This document shows positions 50,379 to 57,882 of a DNA stretch of 64,000 nucleotides, one piece after another. Numbering within the stretch: the first letter of the stretch is position 1; the number at the start of each line of letters is the position of its first letter. The notes below the pieces were generated by a model that made no database searches, was not told the DNA's origin, and saw only the letters and a program-made list of their open reading frames with translations. This DNA comes from WLND01 sp040398845 (GTDB lineage: Bacteria > Actinomycetota > Actinomycetes > S36-B12). A program made the position numbers and the translations under genes. The stretch lies in assembly GCA_040398845.1 (NCBI GenBank), contig JBBATH010000006.1, positions 62,001 through 126,000 on the forward strand, given 5' to 3'.

Positions 50379-51062
50379 CTAGCCGTTGCGGAGGGCGACC
50401 CACAGCAATTCGGCTGGCTTCTTGCTGTGGTTTCGCCAGTGGTGCGGAACATCGCCGTTGAAGTGAAGTGAATCGCCGGGGCCCATGGTGAGTTCCTGCT
50501 CACCGACCGTGAACTGCACCCTGCCGCTCAGCACGAAGACCAACTCCTCACCTGGGTGCTTGAGTAACTTGGCTCCGCTATCAGCGCCGGGAGCCATCGT
50601 CGCAACAGCAGCGGCGGCTTGGAACTGGCGGTACGACCCGCTGATTCCGGTGAGGGCGAGTCCCTCATGGGGGGTGTAGACGGCGCGTCCCGTGCCGCCC
50701 TTCGTGAAATGGACGGACTCCGGATGCGGACCTTCCTCGGCGACAAAGTACCCGACAGGCACCCCGAGGGCGCCGGCGATCTTGAGCAGCGTTGTGACCG
50801 TTGGCACCATGCCGCTGCGCTCGATCTTGTGAATGGCTGCTGCCGAAACGTCGCTGCTCATCGCCAACTGCTGGAGTGAGAGTCCCTGCGCCTTGCGGAG
50901 CGCAGCGATCTTTGGCCCGATCATGTTCACGATCTCGTCGCGCTGAACGCTCGCCTGCGCTTGCGGTTCAGACTTCACGGGGGGTTTTGGCTCGGCCCGA
51001 GAATTTGGTTTGGCTGCGCTTGTTGGGGCCGCATCTTTCGGTTGTGCCACAGTTGCTGCCAC
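50379..51062 (-). CDS. XRE-cupin transcriptional regulator
   Basis: A 227-aa protein, starting at GTG 51062. A disordered Ala/Pro/Lys-rich N-terminus of about 45 residues precedes an XRE helix-turn-helix ('GPKIAALRKAQGLSLQQLAM', 'VSAAAIHKIERSGMVPTVTT') and a C-terminal cupin sensor domain ('LKHPGEELVFVLSGRVQFTV', 'LTMGPGDSLHFNGDVPHHW'). The cupin presumably binds a small-molecule pathway signal. It is divergent from the flavoprotein-nitrile hydratase operon and probably controls it and itself through the inverted repeat at 51135-51156. Confidence 0.88.
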   Translation of the reverse strand: MAATVAQPKDAAPTSAAKPNSRAEPKPPVKSEPQAQASVQRDEIVNMIGPKIAALRKAQGLSLQQLAMSSDVSAAAIHKIERSGMVPTVTTLLKIAGALGVPVGYFVAEEGPHPESVHFTKGGTGRAVYTPHEGLALTGISGSYRQFQAAAAVATMAPGADSGAKLLKHPGEELVFVLSGRVQFTVGEQELTMGPGDSLHFNGDVPHHWRNHSKKPAELLWVALRNG

Positions 51063-51134
51063 TGGTACGCCTCCCGTGTCAAAGCCTGAAGGATATCCCA
51101 GTCAGGTGAAATGAGCCGTCTTGTGTCGTGGCCG

Positions 51135-51156
51135 GAAGTTCGTGTCACTGAACTTC
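51135..51156. promoter_or_regulatory. inverted-repeat operator between XRE-cupin gene and flavoprotein operon
   Basis: GAAGTTC, 8 bases, GAACTTC: a perfect 7-bp inverted repeat in the 208-base divergent promoter region. A TTGACA hexamer at 51184-51189 and another at 51196-51201 lie between it and the flavoprotein start. It is the natural candidate for XRE-cupin binding. Confidence 0.5.
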
Positions 51157-51270
51157 GCGCGATGATGAATTCGACGAAAGTGATTGACAGCCCCGTTGAC
51201 ATGTAGGATGGTAAACGCACGGCAGCCTATTGTGTACGGATTGAATCCTCATCTCAGACTGGAGCGACCT

Positions 51271-52614
51271 GTGGGTCAGCGCATTGTTGTAATCGGTGGC
51301 GGCGGCGGTGGCCTCGGTGCCGCCGGTGGCGCGAAGGCAGTGGACCCGGGGGCGGAGGTCATCGTCTTCACCGAGTTTGAGGACGTTGCCTACAGCCCCT
51401 GTGGGATTCCCTTCGTGCACGGTAAGGAGATTCCGAGTTTCGAGGCACTGTTCCTCGCTGATAAGCAGTCTTATATTGATGCCGGCATCGAGATCCGCTA
51501 CAACACGACCGTCACCTCAATCGACACCGCAAAGAAGACGGTTCAGGTACTCGACGGGGAGCCCGTGGCGTACGACTCGCTCGTCATCGCGACCGGATTC
51601 GGGTACGCGAATCCCGGGGTTCCGGGGGGTGACCTCGATGGCCTGTACTACGTCAAGAACATTCGCGAGGCCATGGAGTGGGATAAGCGACTCGATACCG
51701 TGAAGAAGGCCGTCGTGGTCGAGGCCGGACCTCTCGGAGTCGAGATGATCACAGCACTCGCCCATCGGGGTATCGAGACGCATGTGATCGATCCGAACCC
51801 CTGGGCCCTCGGCGAGGTGGCTGACCCTGACATCGTCGAACTCGTTCATGAGTCGTGGACCGAGCTCGGGGTTCAGATGCATTGGAACACCACGCTCGAG
51901 GCATTTCTCGGTGACGACAAGGGCTCGGTTCGCGGGGTCATGACGTCGGGCGGCGAAATCGAATGCGACCTCGTTGTCGTCGCCACCCACAAGGTGCCAA
52001 ACAATGCCCTTGCGGCTGCAGCAGGACTGAAGACGGGGAGCACGGGGGGCGTCATCATCGATGGTGGCATGAAGACCTCGGCGCCATCGGTGTGGGCCTG
52101 CGGCGACGTGTGCGAGGTGCCCCATGGCCTCGGCGGATTGCCGTTGCAGGGGCTCACCGGCAGCCACGCGTATGCGCAGGGCAAGGTCGCGGGAGCCAAT
52201 GCCGCGGGTGGGTCGCGAACCTACAACCCCGTCTATGTTCCCTGGGGCATGGTGGCCGGCAAGTGGATGATTGGTGGCGTGGCGTTCGGTGAGGTGACGG
52301 CGGACGCCCTCGGCATGCCGCACGTCATCGGCATCGCCGACGGCATCTCGCGGGCGCGTTACTACCCGGGGGTGAAGAAGGTGCGGGTGAAGCTCATCGC
52401 GGAACCCGGCACCCTGCGTCTCATCGGGGCCCAGATGGTGGGCGGCGAGGGCATCAAGGAGCGAGCCGACTTCCTCGGTGTTGCAGTCAAGACCGGCCTC
52501 ACCCTCTACGACCTCGCGACGATGGAGAACGTCTACTCGCCTCCGATCGGTGCGTTGAACGAGCCGATCGCTGTCGCGGCCCAAAAGGGCATTGCGGCAT
52601 CGAAGGCTACGTGA
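51271..52614 (+). CDS. Single-cysteine FAD/NAD(P) disulfide reductase-type oxidoreductase (CoADR/NOX group)
   Basis: GTG 51271 after GGAG gives 447 aa starting 'VGQRIVVIGGGGGGLGAAGG'. The redox Cys is the single one in 'DVAYSPCGIPFVHGKE' near residue 43, as in CoA-disulfide reductase, NADH oxidase and polysulfide reductase. The NAD domain glycine motif is degenerate ('AVVVEAGPLGVEMITALAHRG', E-A-G-P-L-G for GGGxxG). 'SVWACGDVCEV' binds FAD and a dimerisation domain closes the protein. It is the first gene of the operon that includes nitrile hydratase. A thiol-disulfide substrate is plausible. Confidence 0.8.
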   Translation: MGQRIVVIGGGGGGLGAAGGAKAVDPGAEVIVFTEFEDVAYSPCGIPFVHGKEIPSFEALFLADKQSYIDAGIEIRYNTTVTSIDTAKKTVQVLDGEPVAYDSLVIATGFGYANPGVPGGDLDGLYYVKNIREAMEWDKRLDTVKKAVVVEAGPLGVEMITALAHRGIETHVIDPNPWALGEVADPDIVELVHESWTELGVQMHWNTTLEAFLGDDKGSVRGVMTSGGEIECDLVVVATHKVPNNALAAAAGLKTGSTGGVIIDGGMKTSAPSVWACGDVCEVPHGLGGLPLQGLTGSHAYAQGKVAGANAAGGSRTYNPVYVPWGMVAGKWMIGGVAFGEVTADALGMPHVIGIADGISRARYYPGVKKVRVKLIAEPGTLRLIGAQMVGGEGIKERADFLGVAVKTGLTLYDLATMENVYSPPIGALNEPIAVAAQKGIAASKAT

Positions 52615-52615
52615 C

Positions 52616-52867
52616 ATGCAGTCTCCATCGGCATGGCTTCGGGTTAACGCGCAGCATTACCTGCTCCGAGACTCGCAGTCTCGCGTCGCACGCAGGCGCG
52701 GGTACGCACCGCCGAACACCGCGGGTTCGTTCTTCTGGACGAAGGTGTTCATCCCGATCTACCGGGTGATGCCATGGGGTCTGCGCAGGCGGATCATGGT
52801 GGCAATTCCCGGGAGCCACACGAAGCAGTGGGCAAAGCAAGGGCTGCCGGAGGGTCCGGCGGTCTAG
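52616..52867 (+). CDS. Small basic protein of unknown function
   Basis: ATG 52616 starts 1 base after the flavoprotein stop; 83 aa. The sequence is rich in Arg and aromatic residues ('WLRVNAQHYLLRDSQSRVAR', 'FFWTKVFIPIYRVMPWGLRR') with a moderately hydrophobic central stretch, perhaps membrane-associated. No family is recognised. Its tight spacing to the flavoprotein suggests it is a subunit or anchor for that enzyme. The next gene begins 32 bases later after a strong ribosome site. Confidence 0.65.
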   Translation: MQSPSAWLRVNAQHYLLRDSQSRVARRRGYAPPNTAGSFFWTKVFIPIYRVMPWGLRRRIMVAIPGSHTKQWAKQGLPEGPAV

Positions 52868-52899
52868 GTGAGTGTTACCTAAAGGAAAGAGGAGGACAA

Positions 52900-53388
52900 A
52901 TGCCAAAGACCGTGCACAGAACTCTCCCGGCAGACGGCGAGTCGCTGTTCAATACCGAAGAGAAGCTCTTCCCAGACATCAAGGCCAAGCCGGGACAGAA
53001 GGCATTCGTCTTCATTCACACGGTGCCCTACGAGGGCTCGGTCCTGCTTGTTAACCTGTTGACCTCAACGCGCCTCGTGCGCAAGGGGTTCGACGTGAAC
53101 ATCGTCCTTTACGGCCCCGCGGTGCTTGCTGCCTCGGGCACGCGCGGTTACCCGGGTGTCGGCCAGGCGGCCTTCCCCGGTCACCTCGCGATCAATGAGC
53201 AGTTGAAGACCCTCATGAAGGAAGGCGCGACGATCTACGCGTGCCGGTTCGCCATGGGTGCCCTCTACGGTTTCGGCGAGGACGATCTCATTCCGGGCGT
53301 CGTCCCGTTCAACCCGCTTGACGTCCTTGATTCCGCGCTCACAGCGTGGACTGAGGGCGCGTTCCAGATGAACACCTGGACCGTTTAG
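52900..53388 (+). CDS. MSMEG_0572/Sll0783-family nitrogen-starvation protein
   Basis: ATG 52900 follows an excellent ribosome site (AGGAAAGAGGAGG); 162 aa. The sequence 'FNTEEKLFPDIKAKPGQKAF' ... 'TVPYEGSVLLVNLLTSTRLV', 'VLYGPAVLAASGTRGYPGVG' and 'RFAMGALYGFGEDDLIPGVV' corresponds to the small protein that heads Nit1C clusters (Synechocystis sll0783, M. smegmatis MSMEG_0572), whose fold resembles DsrE-like proteins. In those clusters the next gene is the nitrilase Nit1; here it is nitrile hydratase. Confidence 0.82.
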   Translation: MPKTVHRTLPADGESLFNTEEKLFPDIKAKPGQKAFVFIHTVPYEGSVLLVNLLTSTRLVRKGFDVNIVLYGPAVLAASGTRGYPGVGQAAFPGHLAINEQLKTLMKEGATIYACRFAMGALYGFGEDDLIPGVVPFNPLDVLDSALTAWTEGAFQMNTWTV

Positions 53389-53481
53389 TTTCCGTGACGC
53401 TGGTCGGGGACATAATCGTCCTCGACCAGCGACTGGAAGCCCGGTTCGCACTCGAGCGCTCGCACTGACCTGGAGGTAGAC

Positions 53482-54165
53482 ATGACTGGCATTCAAGCGG
53501 CAAGCGGTGTCGCCGATCTCGGCGGAGCCGAGGGTTGGGGTGTGGCACCTCTGCTCGATCCGGCTGAGCCGGTATTCAAGGAGGAATGGGAGGGCCGGGC
53601 GTTCGCGCTCTCACTCCTGTCAATGAGAATTTCGGGAACGAATCTCGACGCATTTCGCCATGCAATGAACCGGCTCGATTCGGAGCACTATTTTGATGAC
53701 GGCTACTACGGTCGCTGGCTCTACGGCGCTGAGAACCTCCTCATGGACAGCGACATCATCGCTCCGGGAGCAGTGGAGGCAAGAGCTGCGAACATGACCG
53801 GTGGCCATGTGGATGAGCCTCCTGCCCCCGAGCCCCACAAGCCCGAGTACACGCCCACCGCGGGCGGCTCGATCCGGGTGATCGAGGCCCCCCAGCGCTT
53901 TCGAGTGGGCCAGCAAGTGCGTGCCAAGATCATGCAGGCGCCGGGCCACACGAGATTGCAGAAATACACACAGGGCCATGTGGGCGTGGTGGCTATCGTC
54001 GAGCCTGCTCAGGTCCTGCCCGATACCCATGCGCACTTCATTGACGAGAATGCCCAGTGGGTCTACACCGTCAGCTTTGATTCCAAGGAGTTGTTCGGCC
54101 CCGCGGCGGAGCGGTTTACTCTCAACACTGACCTGTACGAGGACTACATGGAGGAAGCATCATGA
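53482..54165 (+). CDS. Nitrile hydratase beta subunit
   Basis: A 227-aa subunit with ribosome site GGAGG. The N-terminus 'VADLGGAEGWGVAPLLDPAE' corresponds to the canonical HDLGGMxGFG; 'FKEEWEGRAFALSLLSM', 'RHAMNRLDSEHYFDDGYYGR', 'RFRVGQQVRAKIMQAPGHTR', 'YTQGHVGVV' and 'WVYTVSFDSKELFG' are the family blocks. With the alpha subunit it hydrates nitriles to amides. Gene order beta-alpha-activator, as here, is that of cobalt-type enzymes of Rhodococcus rhodochrous J1. It overlaps the alpha gene by 4 bases. Confidence 0.9.
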   Translation: MTGIQAASGVADLGGAEGWGVAPLLDPAEPVFKEEWEGRAFALSLLSMRISGTNLDAFRHAMNRLDSEHYFDDGYYGRWLYGAENLLMDSDIIAPGAVEARAANMTGGHVDEPPAPEPHKPEYTPTAGGSIRVIEAPQRFRVGQQVRAKIMQAPGHTRLQKYTQGHVGVVAIVEPAQVLPDTHAHFIDENAQWVYTVSFDSKELFGPAAERFTLNTDLYEDYMEEAS

Positions 54166-54755
54166 GCACCGACGTCAGCGCCGATCGCATTCCGATCAAG
54201 CTTCGCGCGGAGGCCCTCGAGCAACTGCTCGTCGAGCGCGGCCTCGTCGATACGAATGTCATGGACTCCTTCATCAAGACCTACGAGAAGGATGTCGGCC
54301 CGCTGAACGGCGCGAAGGTGGTCGCCAAGGCCTGGACGGATCCTGAGTTCAAGGCGCGCCTCCTCGAGAACGGCACGACGGCTGTCGCGGAACTCGGCTT
54401 CAAGGGGCCGCAGGGGGAGCACATCGTCGTGGTCGAGAACACCGACACCGTTCACAACGTCGTCGTGTGCACCCTGTGCTCCTGCTATCCCTGGCCGCTC
54501 CTGGGCCTGCCCCCGACCTGGTACAAGGACCCGGCGTATCGAGCGAGGGTGGTGAAGGAGCCGCGCACGGTGCTGGCCGAGATGGGCTTGACGCTTCCGG
54601 AGAGCACCGAGGTCACGGTCTGGGACAGCAGTTCCGAGGTGCGGTTCTTCGTGCTGCCGCAGCGTCCTGCCGCATCCGAGGGGATGTCCGAGGAAGAGCT
54701 CGTGGCAATCGTGTCGCGCGACGCAATGGTCGGCGTGGCCGTTGTGGGTGCATGA
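54162..54755 (+). CDS. Nitrile hydratase alpha subunit, cobalt type
   Basis: A 197-aa metal-binding subunit. The active-site motif is 'VVVCTLCSCYPWPLLGLPPTWYKD' (given as V-C-T-L-C-S-C at residues about 101-107): Thr at the second position marks the non-corrin cobalt type (Fe enzymes have Ser). The two later cysteines become sulfinic and sulfenic acids in active enzyme. 'YRARVVKEPRTVLAEMGLTL' and 'VRFFVLPQRPA' follow as in the family. Thiocyanate hydrolase gamma shares this motif, but the separate beta-type subunit favours nitrile hydratase. Confidence 0.9.
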   Translation: MSTDVSADRIPIKLRAEALEQLLVERGLVDTNVMDSFIKTYEKDVGPLNGAKVVAKAWTDPEFKARLLENGTTAVAELGFKGPQGEHIVVVENTDTVHNVVVCTLCSCYPWPLLGLPPTWYKDPAYRARVVKEPRTVLAEMGLTLPESTEVTVWDSSSEVRFFVLPQRPAASEGMSEEELVAIVSRDAMVGVAVVGA

Positions 54756-55150
54756 TGTCAGCAGTCATCGAACTCGATATTGAGGGGCCGGCGGCCCCGC
54801 CGCGGGCGAATGGCGAACTCGTCTTCGCTGAGCCCTGGGAGAGCCGTGCGTTCGGGCTGGCGATGAGCCTGAACGAATCTGGCGTCTTCACGTGGGACGA
54901 GTTCCGCGAGGAGCTCATTGCTGCCATCTCCTCCTGGGAGCAGTCCGCTCAGCCGGGTGACTGCTACAGCTACTACCAGTGCTGGCTCACCGCGCTTGAG
55001 CGGATCTCCGTCAGCCGCGACCTCATCCCAGCCCATTCGCTGCGCGAGCGGGCTCAGGAGCTGGCCGATCGACCCGCGGGCTACGACCACGGTCATGATC
55101 ACGATCACGATCACGATCACGATCATGACCACGACGATCACGATCACTGA
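54752..55150 (+). CDS. Nitrile hydratase activator (NhlE/P14K-like) with His/Asp-rich tail
   Basis: ATG 54752 overlaps the alpha stop (ATGA); 132 aa. 'LVFAEPWESRAFGLAMSLNE', 'FTWDEFREELIAAISSWEQS' and 'YSYYQCWLTALERI' align with beta-subunit-like chaperones that deliver cobalt by self-subunit swapping. The last 23 residues are an uninterrupted run of His and Asp with one Gly (starting 'YDHGHDHDHD'), a strong metal-chelating tail that would concentrate cobalt near the apo-alpha subunit. The DNA shows corresponding GATCAC hexamer repeats. Confidence 0.85.
   Translation: MMSAVIELDIEGPAAPPRANGELVFAEPWESRAFGLAMSLNESGVFTWDEFREELIAAISSWEQSAQPGDCYSYYQCWLTALERISVSRDLIPAHSLRERAQELADRPAGYDHGHDHDHDHDHDHDHDDHDH
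55088..55150 (+). repeat. GATCAC-type hexamer repeat encoding the His/Asp tail
   Basis: The last about 60 bases of the activator gene consist of repeats of GATCAC and GATCAT. Such a run can change length by slippage, so tail length may differ among strains without shifting the frame. Confidence 0.8.
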
Positions 55151-55192
55151 ACCGACGCCCAACTGGACCGGACGCTCAACTGAACCGGTAGC

Positions 55193-56341
55193 TCAGAGAA
55201 GTTCGGCGTACAACTGCGCATGACGCGCGGCGGATGCGTCCCACGTGTAGCGGGGCACGACCTCGCGGCCTGCGGCGACGAGTGTCGCGCGCAATGCGGG
55301 GTCGAGGAGCAACTCCTCGAGCGCATTCGCCAGTGCCACCGGGTCGCAGACCCGGGGGAGCAGGGCGTGGACGTGGTCGGTGAGGAACTCGCTGAACACC
55401 GGGATGCTGCTCGCCACGACGGGCAAATCGGCAGCGAGGGCTTCGAGGGCGACGAGGCCGAATCCCTCCTTGACGGAGGGGTAGGCGAGGATGTCGGCGG
55501 CCCTAAACCACTGGGCGAGCGTGAGGTCATCGACCGTGCCAATCTGGACGATGTCGTCACCGAGGCCGAGGCCCAGGCCCGGCAGCAGGGCGAGCGTCTC
55601 GAGGCGGTAGGCCTCGTAGTCTTGGAAAGAATGGCCTCCGAGGATGACGAGCACGACCCGGTGTCCGCGGGCTCGAAGGAGGCCGACTGCCTCGAAAAGT
55701 TCGCGGCTGCCCTTGCGCGGCTCCACGCCGCCAACGGCGAGGAGCACCGTCCGATCCTCCGCTCGAACGGAGTCGCGCAACCGTGATCGCACCTCGTCAC
55801 TGATCGGTGGGAACCTGTCGGTTCGAACCCCATTGTGGACGATCTGAGCGTCGACCCCGTAGTCACGCAGGAGGGTTTCCTGCCATGCCCGGCTCACGAC
55901 AAGCACATGATCGGGCTCGAGGATCGCCTTGCGCTGACAATCGATGAGGGCGGCGGTCGTGAAGTCATCAACGTGATGAACGGTGCGCACGACAGGCGGT
56001 CCAGTGCCGGCATCGCGCACCCGTACCGCTGCCCTGGCTGAAATGCAGTCCTGAGCATGGAGAATGTCGAAGGCTGAGGCGGTTGTGGCCAGCCCTCGTG
56101 CCATCGAGTCCACGGATGCGAAGACCTTGTCGTCGAGGGTCGTGGCCCCTTCGATGGCAGGAAAGAGGGTGAAGGGGACCGACGTCGGTCGGAAGAATGA
56201 CTCGCCGGGTCCTCCGAGGGCGAAGAGATGGACGTCGATGCCCCGAGCCTGCAGTGCCTCGGCGAGCTCGAGGGAATGAACGACACCACCGCGTGGCTTC
56301 GTCGAGTAGGTGAGGATACCGAGCCGACCCTGAAACGTCAC
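55193..56341 (-). CDS. MSMEG_0565-like family 4 glycosyltransferase
   Basis: A 382-aa GT-B glycosyltransferase. N-terminal 'LGILTYSTKPRGGVVHSLEL', the acceptor-domain 'PPVVRTVHHVDDFTTAALID' and donor-domain 'LLAVGGVEPRKGSRELFEAV' and 'DILAYPSVKEGFGLVALEAL' (E-x7-E motif) are visible. The sequence fits the glycosyltransferase that accompanies Nit1C clusters (MSMEG_0565 type). It overlaps the FdrA gene by 4 bases as the last gene of the carbamate kinase-FdrA operon and converges on the nitrile hydratase operon 42 bases away. Confidence 0.78.
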   Translation of the reverse strand: MTFQGRLGILTYSTKPRGGVVHSLELAEALQARGIDVHLFALGGPGESFFRPTSVPFTLFPAIEGATTLDDKVFASVDSMARGLATTASAFDILHAQDCISARAAVRVRDAGTGPPVVRTVHHVDDFTTAALIDCQRKAILEPDHVLVVSRAWQETLLRDYGVDAQIVHNGVRTDRFPPISDEVRSRLRDSVRAEDRTVLLAVGGVEPRKGSRELFEAVGLLRARGHRVVLVILGGHSFQDYEAYRLETLALLPGLGLGLGDDIVQIGTVDDLTLAQWFRAADILAYPSVKEGFGLVALEALAADLPVVASSIPVFSEFLTDHVHALLPRVCDPVALANALEELLLDPALRATLVAAGREVVPRYTWDASAARHAQLYAELL

Positions 56342-57882
56342 AAGGAGAGACTACGTTTTACCCGGTCGCGCGAGGCAATCGCTCCGGCGGCGATGGCCGC
56401 ACGAGCGTTGGTCTCCGTGACGAGGCAGCCGGCCTCAACGAGCTTCGCGACCTGCGCCCCGAAGTGCTGAGGGTCCTGGTCTGTGCCGAGCACATAGGCG
56501 ACCACCTGGGGTCCACCGTCGGCCATGATCTCCCGAATGATCGGCACCAGCACGCCGGCAGGGTCCGGATGCGCCCCGTATCCGAGGACCACGTCGAGAA
56601 GGATGACGCCGACCCTCGGATCGGCGGCTGCCTGCTCGAGCTGCTCGATGCGGGCCATTGGATCGATCATCGGGTGGGGGCGCCCCTTGGTGTACTCCTC
56701 CTCACCGAGGTCAAGCAGAACTGACGCTCCATCTGGCGCCGGGAGTCCGAGTGACTTGTCGATGGGGGTGTTCGAGTAGACGGGGAGTGGGTAGGTCTTT
56801 CCGAGGAGGACGAGGGCCTCGTAACACAGGGTCCCTCCGGAGAACAGGCCGCGGATGAGGGTTCGCTCGGCGGGGAGCCGGTCGATTGCCTCCGCGATCG
56901 TGGGTCCGTGGGTCACCGAGGTATCCGGCGCGCCCCTGCCGAGGAGTTCCATGGTTCGTAGGACCCCGCCTTCGAGGGTGTCAGCCAGGACGACTCCAGC
57001 AGGCACCGCCATGGTCAGGTCGACCCCCATAAACGCTGCAACCATTGGGATTCCGTCGGCGAGCGACATGACGTACTGCGCGACGCTGGGTGCCGGTGGT
57101 TTCGAGACGAAGAGGATGACCTCGGTTGCGGGGTCGGCTTCCAGTGCTTCGATGGCCAACGCCGCCATGCGCCCGCCGATGTCTTCATTGAGATCGCGAC
57201 CACCGAGTCCGATGACCTGTGAGACACCGACACCCCACCGGTCAAGCAGAGCCATCGCCTCCTGGGCTCCGGTGCCAGCGGCGGCGATAACCCCAACAGG
57301 CCCGGGCGATACGACGTTGGCGAACGCGAGTCCGATGCCGGCGAGCATTGCAGTCCCGGCGCCCGGACCCATGACGAGTCGTCCGCGGGCAGCGGCATGG
57401 TCCTTTAGGGCAATTTCATCGGCTCGGCTGACGTTGTCACTGAAGAGGAGGACATTGAGTCCGTGTCCAAGTGCCTTGTTTGCTTCGAGTGCGGCATAGT
57501 CTCCGGGCACCGAGATGATGGCGATGTTGGCGGAGGGCTCGAGTCGAAGGGCCTGGTCGAGCGACATCGGTGCTTGATCAAGTCCGGGGGTTGCCGCCCG
57601 CCTGCTCGAGAACATGGCAGCCTCGGCGTGCGCCGCGGCTTCAGACGCTGACATCTCATCGGAGGCTTCGACCGCGATGAAGAGATCACCGGGCTTCGCA
57701 CCGTCGAGATCGTCGGCGCGGAACCCACGTTCAAGGAGGGTCTCGATGTTTGCAGGCGTGGCCATCGCGGACGATCCCCACGTGACCCCGTCGCTCTCCT
57801 CGAGGACCCTGGTCCCGGACATCTGGAGAACGGAGTCGAGGTAGGTGTCCTTGAACAGACGGATGGCAAAGGTGCTCGTCAT
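56338..57882 (-). CDS. fdrA: FdrA (AllF-like) acyl-CoA synthetase-like subunit
   Basis: A 514-aa protein related to succinyl-CoA synthetase alpha/beta. 'FKDTYLDSVLQMSGTRVLEE', 'NVLLFSDNVSRADEIALKDH', 'LVMGPGAGTAMLAGIGLAFANVV' (in part; FdrA usually has GPDCGT here) and 'GVIAAAGTGAQEAMALLDRW' are diagnostic. In E. coli FdrA/AllF with AllG and AllH forms oxamate carbamoyltransferase. Here AllG/AllH are 8 kb away on the other strand. It overlaps carbamate kinase upstream and the glycosyltransferase downstream by 4 bases each. Confidence 0.85.
   Translation of the reverse strand: MTSTFAIRLFKDTYLDSVLQMSGTRVLEESDGVTWGSSAMATPANIETLLERGFRADDLDGAKPGDLFIAVEASDEMSASEAAAHAEAAMFSSRRAATPGLDQAPMSLDQALRLEPSANIAIISVPGDYAALEANKALGHGLNVLLFSDNVSRADEIALKDHAAARGRLVMGPGAGTAMLAGIGLAFANVVSPGPVGVIAAAGTGAQEAMALLDRWGVGVSQVIGLGGRDLNEDIGGRMAALAIEALEADPATEVILFVSKPPAPSVAQYVMSLADGIPMVAAFMGVDLTMAVPAGVVLADTLEGGVLRTMELLGRGAPDTSVTHGPTIAEAIDRLPAERTLIRGLFSGGTLCYEALVLLGKTYPLPVYSNTPIDKSLGLPAPDGASVLLDLGEEEYTKGRPHPMIDPMARIEQLEQAAADPRVGVILLDVVLGYGAHPDPAGVLVPIIREIMADGGPQVVAYVLGTDQDPQHFGAQVAKLVEAGCLVTETNARAAIAAGAIASRDRVKRSLSL

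Noticed and set aside
51517..52617. 366-codon open frame on the minus strand
   Set aside because: Shadow of the flavoprotein gene; no recognisable protein signature.
54162..54755. thiocyanate hydrolase gamma subunit
   Set aside because: The Cys motif is shared, but a full-length nitrile hydratase-type beta subunit and activator are adjacent, and no separate short alpha/beta SCNase subunits are seen.
55800..55830. T-arm-like sequence GGTTCGAACCCC suggesting a tRNA
   Set aside because: It lies inside the glycosyltransferase gene and no acceptor or anticodon stem can be drawn around it.
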